A stretch of 64,000 nucleotides of DNA from JAUIET01 sp045106985. Its GTDB lineage: Bacteria > Pseudomonadota > Gammaproteobacteria > Pseudomonadales > JAUIET01. The notes under the pieces were generated by a model. It had not been told where the DNA came from and did not search any database. It saw nothing but the letters and a program-made list of their open reading frames with translations. Shown piece by piece: positions 7,838-16,329 of the stretch (within the stretch, counting starts at the first letter, position 1; the number at the start of each line of letters is the position of its first letter). The DNA lies in assembly GCA_045106985.1 (NCBI GenBank), contig JBGCFQ010000036.1:13695-77694 (forward strand), read 5' to 3'. The translations under genes were made by a program, and so were the position numbers.

Positions 7838-10800
7838 CTAATTCAGCTGGCGCCATCGGACTCGTCCTTCAACTGTGGTATCCGGTGTAACCCCTACGCC
7901 AATTCCACCACCTTGAGCACTGAGATCAGATGAGCCATAAATTATCACATCTTTACCTCCGCTACCTTCGGCATAAGTTGGATCTGATATTACAGCGTCA
8001 ACAAACGCAGCCGACGAAACGCCGCCTATGTAGTCGGAGCTATCGATTTCACCATCGCCATTGGTGTCAAACACTTGCACTGGAGGCGGCCCGCCATCTA
8101 TTCGATCAAGCGCGTACAGCCAACTGCTGCCACCGGCTTCGCAAACCTCATCGTCTGGCTCCAGGGTATTGAATAAGACTATTTCACCCCGTAGTACAGG
8201 TTTGCCGATGGCTCGCTCGCCTGCACCGGTAGGGAAGTCTAAATACCAACCCGTTGCGGTGCTCCAATTTACCGTGTTGTTGCTTGTTTGGCGAACGCCA
8301 CTGGTATCAACCGTTTGCTGTTGACCTTGCATGCTGGCTCTACTGATAGCATTAACTTGATGAGTCTTTGCTGTTCCTGCGGCAACGTCTTTACAAGGCA
8401 GTGTGGTAGCGCCCACCGTGCAAACATCTTTGTCCCACACAGCATAGAAACTCTGCTGATCATCGGTTGCATTATCACTCTCTTCAAGGTATTTACCGGT
8501 ACCGAAGTACACTAAGTTACCACCGAGAAAATGACGACTGACCTGCGGTGTTGACTGTATCGGTTGAACGCTTCCTGAGGCAATTGCGGTAAACAGGGGC
8601 GCAGGCAAACTTGAAGCGCTGTAGGCTGAATCCCAATCTGCTATATCGTCCGAGCTAATATCAAACTTCCATAGGTTGCCATGGAGATCGCCTGCATAAA
8701 CGTAATCCACAGTAAGATCATCGTCATTCAGAACCGGTGCTATGCCAGAAATACCGTTAGGGGATGCGGTAGTGCCCACGCCCGTATCCAGTTTCTTAAT
8801 TAAAAGACCGGTCTCAATGTCAACTACATACAGTACGGCATGTCCCGAGCTGGACTGATTCCCATCGCTATATGTTGAGTTATAACCGTTACCAAAAATG
8901 GCAACCCAGCGCCCGGTATTGCTGCCACCTCCAGTATAGTTAACCTTAACAATATGCGATGCACCAAAAGTAAAGCCTAGGTCTTTATCGCCATTTGCCC
9001 CCTGCGCACCTTCGGCTACTCCCGACGTATTATCATCCGTAAACTCCCACCGAACCAACTTGTTTGCAGCATCTGGTGTCTGGCTACTAACCGCAGCCGG
9101 ATCGGTTACGTCAAGCGCATAATACGCTTGGCCACCCGTTCGCAAACCGCCAACCAATATAGTGTGCCAGCTGTTCGAATAGAACACATCAGCAAAACCA
9201 AGCTCGCCATCCACATAGGAACCATTAGTAAAGGTCGGTTCTGACAACTCATGAAGATTTTCAATGACGGCATTTGGAACGAAACTAAACAATTCCTTTC
9301 CGCCATCAGCGTGGTCAATACGGCCGTCATACGCGTGCAGCATTCCGTCATTTGAACCCACATAAACTACTGGCGTGCGAGAGTTTCTTATCCCGGAAGA
9401 ACAGGTATCAATCCTGCGATCAGCATTGCTGTCAACCGCGTCCTTGCACAAAAAATCTCTGTGTAGCTCACCACTGCTTTCAATATCGTCTGGATAGAGT
9501 CTCTCAAAATCGCCACTAACATCGAAGCCATTTCCAACAAATGCGGGAGAGGAATGAACTATGGCGCCTAGTCTGGTCGCCGTGCGCGTTCTAAAGGGTC
9601 CATTATTGCGCTCCTCATTTTGGGAAGAACCACGCAGGTAATCTAAGCGCTGTTGGGCGACCAAAGAAGAATCGTTATCCTGTATTGCTGTCTTCTGTGC
9701 GGCCGATAAATCGGGCCATATAAATCGTGCACCACGGCTACCCAACGCTGAATTAGGGTTCAAAGTAAATACTGTACGTTGATCAATACCGCTAGGAAAC
9801 AGTGTTTCCACGGTATTAAGTTGAGCCGCACTCCATGCTGGTTCGCAAATACTGCCGAACGACAGAGAGTTACAGGCATTGCTATTCTCGCCATCTGACA
9901 AGGGCCGCGCTTGAAGGTCACCGGTCCAGTTGTCGGTAAAAAAGCGGGATTGAAATACTCCAACACCAGATGCGATAGAATTACTGTTTAGATCAACCGC
10001 GGCCGCGGACGACTCCCGATCAGCTATTGAATTCATTACCGACACTAAGGAATCAACTAATTCGTCTGGATCACTTGCACTAAAAAACTGGCCGCGGCTA
10101 TTCAGAGCTGCGTGATACATGTCGTCGGCTTTGGCCTCTTCGGTTGACTCTAAGGTCGTCCAACCGGTTTGATTAGCATTATCTGCATTAACAAAACTGT
10201 TGCCATCAATAAGCGCATCGTATGCGGTTTTCGTAAGCGGCACGAGACCTGCAATACCAAAAGCGATATTGAAATTCACCATGTGTTGCCAGTCAGCCGG
10301 ATCATTTACCGGGTTCCAGTAGTCTTTCACAGCGCTGCCAGTTGCCGATGGAAAATACGGCGCTACATTATTTTCTAAGGGACTAAGATCAGTGGCCCAA
10401 TAATTAAAAGCAACATCAGCCAGGGTAACCTGTGGCTGCGCGTCCTGATAGATATTATGGTCTAGCGAGGCAGGGTTGTAGCTCGTGCCATCGGGCAAAG
10501 CCACAATGTTCTCGTCTCGAACAATATTGTTCTGCTGTCCACCGCCGTTCCAATAGCCATCGGACAGCATAATGTGCGCATTTACGCGACAAGAGACTTG
10601 CTCAGAACTGGATCCGGGATTTACCGAGTAAGGGCTGTCATTACCTACGCTGCTAAAATAGTCTCCCACTTCTCGAGTAGCAGGAAGTAGTGGCGTACCG
10701 CCGCCAATCTGCAGGTTTTGAAGCCATTGATAAAAAAAGTTTCTTTCAGCTGTATTGAACTGAGCCACATACTGATCGCCGCCATAATTCGTCACACCCG

Positions 10801-11596
10801 GAGCACCTGACTTAACACCACGCTGATTAATCGTTTGATGCGCCACTCGAATGGATGAAGAAATCTTCTCTGGTGAAAATGCTCGACTGAGCACAGTTTT
10901 GCCCGCCAGCGTTCGATAGGAATAGTACTGATACCAATTAGCAAAGTTGGTGCGCTCATCAGCGCTAACAACGAAGCCTTGGTCAGGACGTGCTCGCATT
11001 GGACCAGAAGTCGCACTCACGACCACTTTCGTATAACAGCTGTCGTCCAGCACGGCGCCTACACAACCCACAATCCGGTTATAGTAGTACGCCGGCTCAA
11101 CAGGACCGGAATATTGTTGCCCCCAACCAGCTATGGTAGTTGGATTCCATATTGGTTGAAAAGCAGTGGACAAATCAACCGACGATGGCCGAACCATTTC
11201 GTAGGCTGCCTCGGCTCCGTAATTGTATATATTCGTTAGGGCGCCCAAAAAATTGGCTTCTCCTAAAGAATCTCCATTGGCGTTCAAGCCAGGTCTGTAA
11301 TCCACCAACGGGTTATAGTACATCTTGTTATGAAAGTTAGACTTGGTGGCCGCACGCGTTTGTACATTCGCATCATTGCGGATAGAGTCGGGCAGATATG
11401 CCCACATCATGCTGCCTGAGTCGTCGTAACTAATAACGAGGTTTGGAGGCGTACTCTCCAAAAGGAACAGTGGCACATCACTCAGCGCTAAAGTCGCAGC
11501 CTGCGCGCCCACCGTAGTTGCGCCAGAGACTATAACGCTAAATGCTATGAGCAATTGCTGCCCTGCAAAGCGGAACTTTTTAAATCGATCAGTCAT
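7838..11596 (-). CDS. pilY1: Type IV pilus tip adhesin / calcium-binding protein PilY1
   Basis: A protein of about 1252 residues. The signal peptide (LLIAFSVIVSGATTVGAQA) leads into an N-terminal region with the MIDAS-like motif DDSGSM near residue 60. The C-terminal half (about 680-1170) is a PilC-type beta-propeller: VVYVGSNDGMLHAYDG, SYVDGELGFADVFY, WHTILVGGLRTGGQAYYALDV. An EF-hand-like loop DTNGDGEIDSSD near residue 1180 is a candidate Ca2+ site. PilY1 controls pilus extension, adhesion and surface sensing. The frame opens at a GTG (11603-11605), but the ATG nine bases further in (11594-11596) has a better-spaced AGGTG and is chosen. It lies between pilX and the pilY2-like gene. Confidence 0.93.
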   Translation of the reverse strand: MTDRFKKFRFAGQQLLIAFSVIVSGATTVGAQAATLALSDVPLFLLESTPPNLVISYDDSGSMMWAYLPDSIRNDANVQTRAATKSNFHNKMYYNPLVDYRPGLNANGDSLGEANFLGALTNIYNYGAEAAYEMVRPSSVDLSTAFQPIWNPTTIAGWGQQYSGPVEPAYYYNRIVGCVGAVLDDSCYTKVVVSATSGPMRARPDQGFVVSADERTNFANWYQYYSYRTLAGKTVLSRAFSPEKISSSIRVAHQTINQRGVKSGAPGVTNYGGDQYVAQFNTAERNFFYQWLQNLQIGGGTPLLPATREVGDYFSSVGNDSPYSVNPGSSSEQVSCRVNAHIMLSDGYWNGGGQQNNIVRDENIVALPDGTSYNPASLDHNIYQDAQPQVTLADVAFNYWATDLSPLENNVAPYFPSATGSAVKDYWNPVNDPADWQHMVNFNIAFGIAGLVPLTKTAYDALIDGNSFVNADNANQTGWTTLESTEEAKADDMYHAALNSRGQFFSASDPDELVDSLVSVMNSIADRESSAAAVDLNSNSIASGVGVFQSRFFTDNWTGDLQARPLSDGENSNACNSLSFGSICEPAWSAAQLNTVETLFPSGIDQRTVFTLNPNSALGSRGARFIWPDLSAAQKTAIQDNDSSLVAQQRLDYLRGSSQNEERNNGPFRTRTATRLGAIVHSSPAFVGNGFDVSGDFERLYPDDIESSGELHRDFLCKDAVDSNADRRIDTCSSGIRNSRTPVVYVGSNDGMLHAYDGRIDHADGGKELFSFVPNAVIENLHELSEPTFTNGSYVDGELGFADVFYSNSWHTILVGGLRTGGQAYYALDVTDPAAVSSQTPDAANKLVRWEFTDDNTSGVAEGAQGANGDKDLGFTFGASHIVKVNYTGGGSNTGRWVAIFGNGYNSTYSDGNQSSSGHAVLYVVDIETGLLIKKLDTGVGTTASPNGISGIAPVLNDDDLTVDYVYAGDLHGNLWKFDISSDDIADWDSAYSASSLPAPLFTAIASGSVQPIQSTPQVSRHFLGGNLVYFGTGKYLEESDNATDDQQSFYAVWDKDVCTVGATTLPCKDVAAGTAKTHQVNAISRASMQGQQQTVDTSGVRQTSNNTVNWSTATGWYLDFPTGAGERAIGKPVLRGEIVLFNTLEPDDEVCEAGGSSWLYALDRIDGGPPPVQVFDTNGDGEIDSSDYIGGVSSAAFVDAVISDPTYAEGSGGKDVIIYGSSDLSAQGGGIGVGVTPDTTVEGRVRWRQLN

Positions 11597-11617
11597 ATTA
11601 AACACCTGCTCTTTTCA

Positions 11618-12205
11618 CTAGCGGTAGCGCGCAAACACCACACTTTGCACCGTACTCTCGGTCGTTAATTCCGCACCGAAACCTTTCGCTGTAATCGTAT
11701 ACATTTCCGCACCACGCCTTTGCGAACGCGCTTCAAAGCTTAGATCATCTGGGGCCAAACCTATGTGTTCCCGAATGCAGATTGGAGCCGCAGATACACC
11801 ACCACGACCAAGAGTGTCTGTGCCTGTACTAACACTGTCGCCCATTTCCAGACCAATAGCTGTCCAGACGGCAGGATCGTCCCACCAAAAATTAAACCCC
11901 GAGCCGCCTAGCCCCTCAGCCTCGCCCTGCTCGAAATAACTTGCTTCGCTAAGCTGTGGATTGCGCTCACGAACATCGGATTCGCATGCTGCTAACGCCG
12001 ACTCTGCGGCTTGAAAGGCAACGTTCTCATCTCGCAAATTACTGATCATGCGTTCTTCCATGGTCAGCGTTGTCATGCTGCTAGTGCCCAGCAGGGTCAT
12101 CGCCAAAAGAATTAACAATGCAATAATCAGGGTAGCACCCGACTGTTTAGCCGCTCCAGGAGTGGTTCTTTTCGCGCCAAAGGCTGTGCTTTTTTGACTA
12201 CTCAT
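11618..12205 (-). CDS. pilX: Type IV minor pilin PilX
   Basis: A 195-residue prepilin-like protein with leader ...KQSG|ATLIIALLILLAMTLLG. Glu5 is absent (Ile instead), which fits PilX/GspK-type tip subunits. The conserved ERMISNLRDENVAFQAAESALAACE after the helix is the PilX N-terminal signature. The frame stays open further upstream, but the ATG at 12203-12205 is chosen because it gives a normal-length leader and overlaps the pilW stop by eight bases. Part of the fimU-pilV-pilW-pilX-pilY1 operon. Confidence 0.9.
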   Translation of the reverse strand: MSSQKSTAFGAKRTTPGAAKQSGATLIIALLILLAMTLLGTSSMTTLTMEERMISNLRDENVAFQAAESALAACESDVRERNPQLSEASYFEQGEAEGLGGSGFNFWWDDPAVWTAIGLEMGDSVSTGTDTLGRGGVSAAPICIREHIGLAPDDLSFEARSQRRGAEMYTITAKGFGAELTTESTVQSVVFARYR

Positions 12206-13115
12206 GAGTATTCCAGTTCTGATTTCTAATCCGAATAGTCTGCGCGAACTGCTGACGCGCTTTGCCATCGGTATAGCCGCTGGTAAGGAAGTCCAATAAT
12301 TGATAAACGCGAGCAGGTCCATCGGGCGACAGTGGCGCATTGTCAGATGCTGAAACCAAAGCAAGCTTTACAGTGCTCACAAAGGCCCATTCATCAGCCG
12401 CTATTGAGTCGGCATTCGCGTAGCGGACCACTTGCGCGGGATCATCGTAGTCATCCCAGTTTGCAACACCAATGCCCCCGTTCATGCCGTAAATGGCTTG
12501 CATCTCTTCAATTCCCTCAACAAGAATCTCGTTCTGTACGCTACCACCACCTCCAGCACCGTCATCACTTCGGCAGCGGAAGTTTTCATCAGCGTCAATA
12601 TAAAAGCTAAGTTGTGCCCAGTCGCCCTCAGCGATTGCTCGCCCCTGACAGTCTGCTACCGAACCATCGGCCATGCCCTGTAAACGCACATGAACAATGT
12701 CGGACGATGTTTTTGCGTCAGTAACCACGGCACTTGTGTTATTTTCGCCCCAAACAACAGCTTCCGGAGCAAAGCTTGCAAACGTTGCCAGCGCCGGCGC
12801 ATTTGCAGCTCGCCACTCAGACCGCACCAAAGTAACATCAGGCATATTGTTGGGTTCTATTAGGGCACTTGGATACCCCGCCATTCGAACGCTGCGCGCC
12901 AGAAAGTAATACGCGAAGCGGGCATTCTCTTGCATTCTCGCCTGTGCCTGAACCACGTCAGCACTTTGTCTGCTGCCCAAGAAAGATTGCACGACAGCCG
13001 CCATCAGAAACACTGAAAGGCCCATAGCGATTAGCAGCTCAACCAGTGTCACCCCTGACTGACGCTGAGCAGCTGCGGCTGATCGCTGTTGCCGGTTAAT
13101 AGTAAGAGCCAGCAT
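12198..13115 (-). CDS. pilW: Type IV minor pilin PilW
   Basis: About 305 residues. The leader ends RQSG|VTLVELLIAMGLSVFLMAAVVQSF, with Glu5. It is followed by QARMQENARFAYYFLARSVRMAGYPS, which is characteristic of PilW. The chosen ATG (13113-13115) overlaps the pilV 3' end by 20 bases; the longer frame to 13226 would add 37 residues entirely inside pilV and is less likely. PilW is one of the minor pilins that form the priming/tip complex with PilV, PilX, FimU and PilY1. Confidence 0.9.
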   Translation of the reverse strand: MLALTINRQQRSAAAAQRQSGVTLVELLIAMGLSVFLMAAVVQSFLGSRQSADVVQAQARMQENARFAYYFLARSVRMAGYPSALIEPNNMPDVTLVRSEWRAANAPALATFASFAPEAVVWGENNTSAVVTDAKTSSDIVHVRLQGMADGSVADCQGRAIAEGDWAQLSFYIDADENFRCRSDDGAGGGGSVQNEILVEGIEEMQAIYGMNGGIGVANWDDYDDPAQVVRYANADSIAADEWAFVSTVKLALVSASDNAPLSPDGPARVYQLLDFLTSGYTDGKARQQFAQTIRIRNQNWNTHE

Positions 13116-13662
13116 TTTCAACACCACGAATTTCAACGTTAATTGTAAGGCAGGCCATATCCGCCACATCATCAGGATCGCAACCCTGTCCAGTCGCGCC
13201 ATTTTTGCGCTCATCCCACATAACACGTATTTGCCAGAAATTAGCTCCCAAAGAGGCTACTATGGCATCACCTGCTGGCAACGCTGCCTGCACCCAGCTG
13301 ACCCATTCGTTTAGGTCTGCGGCCGCTAGCTCAGCCGATGTGCACGTTGCGCCAGCACCACACGCTGCCCCGGTGGGGGCTGTACCTCCTGCAAAGGCGT
13401 AAGCCTGCGCGGAAGATCCAGCACGATTGCTGCGCATTCGTTCGGCTAGATCATTTATAAGCAAGTCAGCCTGAGTTCGAAAATAGGTTGCTTGCGAACC
13501 TTGAACTGAATTCGTTTGCAATGCAGCCAGCCCGAGAAAGCCAACCGCTAGAATCATTAGCGATATCAAAATTTCTATCAGTGTAAAACCGCGCTGACGA
13601 ACTCTAGACCTAGGCTGCCGTCGCTGATTGTTTGTGGTCTGATGCATGTTCATCCCTAACAT
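13096..13662 (-). CDS. pilV: Type IV minor pilin PilV
   Basis: A 188-residue prepilin with leader ...RQRG|FTLIEILISLMILAVGFLGLAALQ and the following SQATYFRTQADLLINDLAERMRSNR, the PilV signature. The mature part has several cysteines. It overlaps fimU by seven bases upstream and pilW by 20 bases downstream, so the minor pilin genes are tightly coupled. Confidence 0.9.
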   Translation of the reverse strand: MLGMNMHQTTNNQRRQPRSRVRQRGFTLIEILISLMILAVGFLGLAALQTNSVQGSQATYFRTQADLLINDLAERMRSNRAGSSAQAYAFAGGTAPTGAACGAGATCTSAELAAADLNEWVSWVQAALPAGDAIVASLGANFWQIRVMWDERKNGATGQGCDPDDVADMACLTINVEIRGVENAGSYY

Positions 13663-14210
13663 CCGCCAATGGTCTCTTGTTGCCGCTCAACGGACCCGGT
13701 AACCGTTATACGAACCACTCGTCCACGACTCGCCTGTTCCGGATGACAAAAGGCGTAATCGCCCGCACCGGTTACAGCTCGACCAATGCGGTTAAAAGTG
13801 ACGATGGCTCCGCCATCATTATAAGTGTTTAGCTGATTTGCGGCGTACTCAACTTGCAATACAGGCTCACCGCCATCTAATGCTCCATTACCGTTTGCGT
13901 CGCTAAAGACTAACCAGCCATTCTCCCAGTCAGTGCCATTCGAACAAGTTGCTTGGTCGGCGCTAGCGCATACTGAAACAGGTGTCTTACGCTTTAGCGC
14001 CTCGCTGCGAGCGAACTGCGCAGCACTAGCCAACTTGTTACGTGTCCCGTTTACTTCAGCGTTAGCAATAGTCGCCATGAAGCTAGGACCTGCAAGGGCT
14101 GCCAGGATTGCGATAACCACAAGAACGATTAGCATTTCAAGCAAGGTAAAACCTGCTTGCTTGCCAAGGATTTTGTTTGTTTTTTGATCAAACGCAGAGT
14201 ATGCATTCAT
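13656..14210 (-). CDS. fimU: Type IV minor pilin FimU (GspH/FimT family)
   Basis: A 184-residue prepilin: leader ...KQAG|FTLLEMLIVLVVIAILAALAGPSF, Glu5 present, then LASAAQFARSEALKRKTPVSVCAS and DWENGWLVFSDANGNGALDGGE, the GspH/FimU consensus. It is the first gene of the seven-gene minus-strand pilin operon, with 161 bp of intergenic DNA before ispH. FimU is thought to join the minor-pilin tip complex to the major pilin fibre. Confidence 0.88.
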   Translation of the reverse strand: MNAYSAFDQKTNKILGKQAGFTLLEMLIVLVVIAILAALAGPSFMATIANAEVNGTRNKLASAAQFARSEALKRKTPVSVCASADQATCSNGTDWENGWLVFSDANGNGALDGGEPVLQVEYAANQLNTYNDGGAIVTFNRIGRAVTGAGDYAFCHPEQASRGRVVRITVTGSVERQQETIGGC

Positions 14211-14371
14211 GTTTGGTTAACTCGTTTAACCCGTCACGCCTGGGGGGAACAGAGAATAACAATATAAGCGCTAAAACGATAATGTAGCTATGTTGCTAGT
14301 AGTAAGTAAGTGAAGAAAGACCGATGGCGATAAACGGGGATGAATGGTTGGACCTGTTAGATTCGCCCTGT

Positions 14372-15337
14372 TCAAGTGTTAACCAGTCGCAACTCTCGCG
14401 GCATTGAAAAGGTCACGTTTTCCGGTTGCCCTGATAACTCTTCGGCTGCACTAGCGCCCAGAGACTCTATGTGTTGAATGACTTGTTGCACCAATACTTC
14501 AGGCGCGCTGGCGCCAGCAGTTACACCGACAGACTCAACACCATCTAGCCAACTGCTTTGTATGTCCTCTACTCCATCAATCAAATACGCTTTGCTGCCG
14601 ATACGTTCGGCAAGTTCTCGAAGACGATTAGAATTCGAGCTATTAGGCGAACCTACAACCAACACAACTTCACTGCATGCCGCCAATTTCTTTACCGCAT
14701 CTTGTCTATTTTGAGTGGCGTAACAAATATCATCTTTACGTGGGCCACTAATAGCAGGGAAGCGAGCTCGAAGCGCATCTATTACTCGTGCGGTATCGTC
14801 CATAGATAGAGTTGTTTGAGTAACATAAGCAAGCTTGCCAGCATTGTTCACGACGAGTGAATTAGCCTGTTCAACATCCTCAACGAGGTAAATTGCACCT
14901 CCGCTGCTTGCATCGTACTGGCCCATTGTACCTTCAACTTCAGGGTGCCCCTTATGGCCGATCAACACGCATTCCTCACCACGCTTACTGTAGCGCGCGA
15001 CCTCCATATGCACTTTCGTCACCAGTGGGCAGGTAGCATCAAACACTTTGAGGCCACGATCACTGGCTTCATTTCTAACAGCTTGTGAAACTCCGTGCGC
15101 GCTGAAAATGACAATACGATCGTCTGGAACTTCTAACAATTCGTCGACAAAAACGGCTCCACGCGCACGCAAGTCCTCTACAACCGTTTTGTTATGTACT
15201 ACCTCGTGGCGAACATAAATGGGAGCCCCAAACAAATCCAATGCACGGTTTACGATTTCTATAGCTCGATCAACACCCGCACAAAAGCCTCGAGGGTTTG
15301 CCAAACTAAGGGAAATTTTGTTGTCAGCAATTGTCAT
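14372..15337 (-). CDS. ispH: 4-hydroxy-3-methylbut-2-enyl diphosphate reductase IspH (LytB)
   Basis: A 321-residue [4Fe-4S] enzyme for the last step of the MEP isoprenoid pathway (HMBPP to IPP/DMAPP). The three cluster cysteines are seen in RGFCAGVDRAIEIV, FDATCPLVTKVH and ICYATQNRQDAV; the conserved HEVVHNK and HKGHPEVEGTMGQ are also present. Its start follows the fkpB stop by two bases, so it is the last gene of the ribF-ileS-lspA-fkpB-ispH cluster. Confidence 0.97.
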   Translation of the reverse strand: MTIADNKISLSLANPRGFCAGVDRAIEIVNRALDLFGAPIYVRHEVVHNKTVVEDLRARGAVFVDELLEVPDDRIVIFSAHGVSQAVRNEASDRGLKVFDATCPLVTKVHMEVARYSKRGEECVLIGHKGHPEVEGTMGQYDASSGGAIYLVEDVEQANSLVVNNAGKLAYVTQTTLSMDDTARVIDALRARFPAISGPRKDDICYATQNRQDAVKKLAACSEVVLVVGSPNSSNSNRLRELAERIGSKAYLIDGVEDIQSSWLDGVESVGVTAGASAPEVLVQQVIQHIESLGASAAEELSGQPENVTFSMPRELRLVNT

Positions 15338-15339
15338 GG

Positions 15340-15774
15340 TTAATTGTTTTCCACGGAATGAATCAATACTTCGAAATTCAGCTCTTCACCTGCGAGCGGA
15401 TGATTAAAATCAACGACAACCGTATCGTCCAGCACTTCCTTCACAACTCCTGGGCGCTCGCCACTTGGGTCGGCAAATGACAAGATCAAGCCAGGCTCAA
15501 GATCGTATTCAGACAACTTACTGCGGGGAAAGTTTGACACCCGGTCTTCTTGCCAATCACCAAAGCCATCAGCCGGGGGCAGTAGCACCGATTTTTTCTC
15601 ACCACTGCGCAAGCCCAATAAACTTTGCTCGAACCCCGGAAGCAAGCTGCCATCACCGTATTTAAATGAGCACGGCGCCTGCTCGAAGTTAGAATCTACA
15701 ACAGAGCCATCACTAAGCTTGATTGAAAAATTAAGTGATATTCGGCTGTTCGTGTCAATCGGCGTATTACTCAT
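15340..15774 (-). CDS. fkpB: FKBP-type peptidyl-prolyl cis-trans isomerase FkpB/SlpA
   Basis: A 144-residue SlyD-like FKBP. The N-terminus (ISLNFSIKLSDGSVVDSNFEQAPCSFKYGDGSLLPGFEQSL, split around the FKBP active-site strands), an inserted flap with LPPADGFGDW, and the C-terminal VDFNHPLAGEELNFEVLI are diagnostic. It speeds proline isomerisation. It sits between lspA and ispH in the conserved operon, 11 bp after lspA. Confidence 0.92.
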   Translation of the reverse strand: MSNTPIDTNSRISLNFSIKLSDGSVVDSNFEQAPCSFKYGDGSLLPGFEQSLLGLRSGEKKSVLLPPADGFGDWQEDRVSNFPRSKLSEYDLEPGLILSFADPSGERPGVVKEVLDDTVVVDFNHPLAGEELNFEVLIHSVENN

Positions 15775-15785
15775 ATCATTGTATC

Positions 15786-16328
15786 TCAGCTCTTTACCCG
15801 CTCAGTCCCTGCGTCAGACTTTGAGCCCTGTCCGAACAGCATATCGCAGACTACTAGCACAGCGCCCACGCTGATCGCTGCATCTGCGATATTAAAAGCA
15901 GGAAAATACCAGTTGTTGTAATACACCGAAATAAAATCCACTACATAGCCTAGCGTCGCCCTGTCATACAGATTGCCAACAGCGCCACCAAGAATGAGCG
16001 CCAAGCTCAATGCCATCATTTTCTCAGTTGATTTAAGGCGCGTGAGCCAAACCAAAAAGACGACACTCGCAACTAAGGAGATAGCAGTGAAGAACCACCG
16101 TTGCCAACCACCGGCGTCGCTAAGAAAGCTAAAAGCGGCGCCAGGATTGTGTAATAAAGTAAAATTTAGAAAGGGCAAAATTTCAACAGGCCGAGCATAA
16201 TCAAGTTCTGCGCTGGCCACCTGTTTGGTCCACAAATCTAATGCAATTACGATAACCGTGAGTATAAGCCACTTGAGGTTTTCTGCTCGGAACGAAGGCG
16301 TCTCACTCTCAGTTTGATTCGTTTTCAT
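15786..16328 (-). CDS. lspA: Lipoprotein signal peptidase LspA (signal peptidase II)
   Basis: About 180 residues with four membrane helices. The aspartic protease motifs are seen as GNLYDRATLGYVVDFI and FPAFNIADAAI, whose VVDFI and NIAD aspartates are the catalytic pair. It cleaves prolipoproteins such as BamD in the inner membrane. The ATG at 16326-16328 lies one base after the ileS stop and gives a normal length; an alternative ATG at 16367 would overlap ileS by 38 bases. Confidence 0.95.
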   Translation of the reverse strand: MKTNQTESETPSFRAENLKWLILTVIVIALDLWTKQVASAELDYARPVEILPFLNFTLLHNPGAAFSFLSDAGGWQRWFFTAISLVASVVFLVWLTRLKSTEKMMALSLALILGGAVGNLYDRATLGYVVDFISVYYNNWYFPAFNIADAAISVGAVLVVCDMLFGQGSKSDAGTERVKS

Positions 16329-16329
16329 T

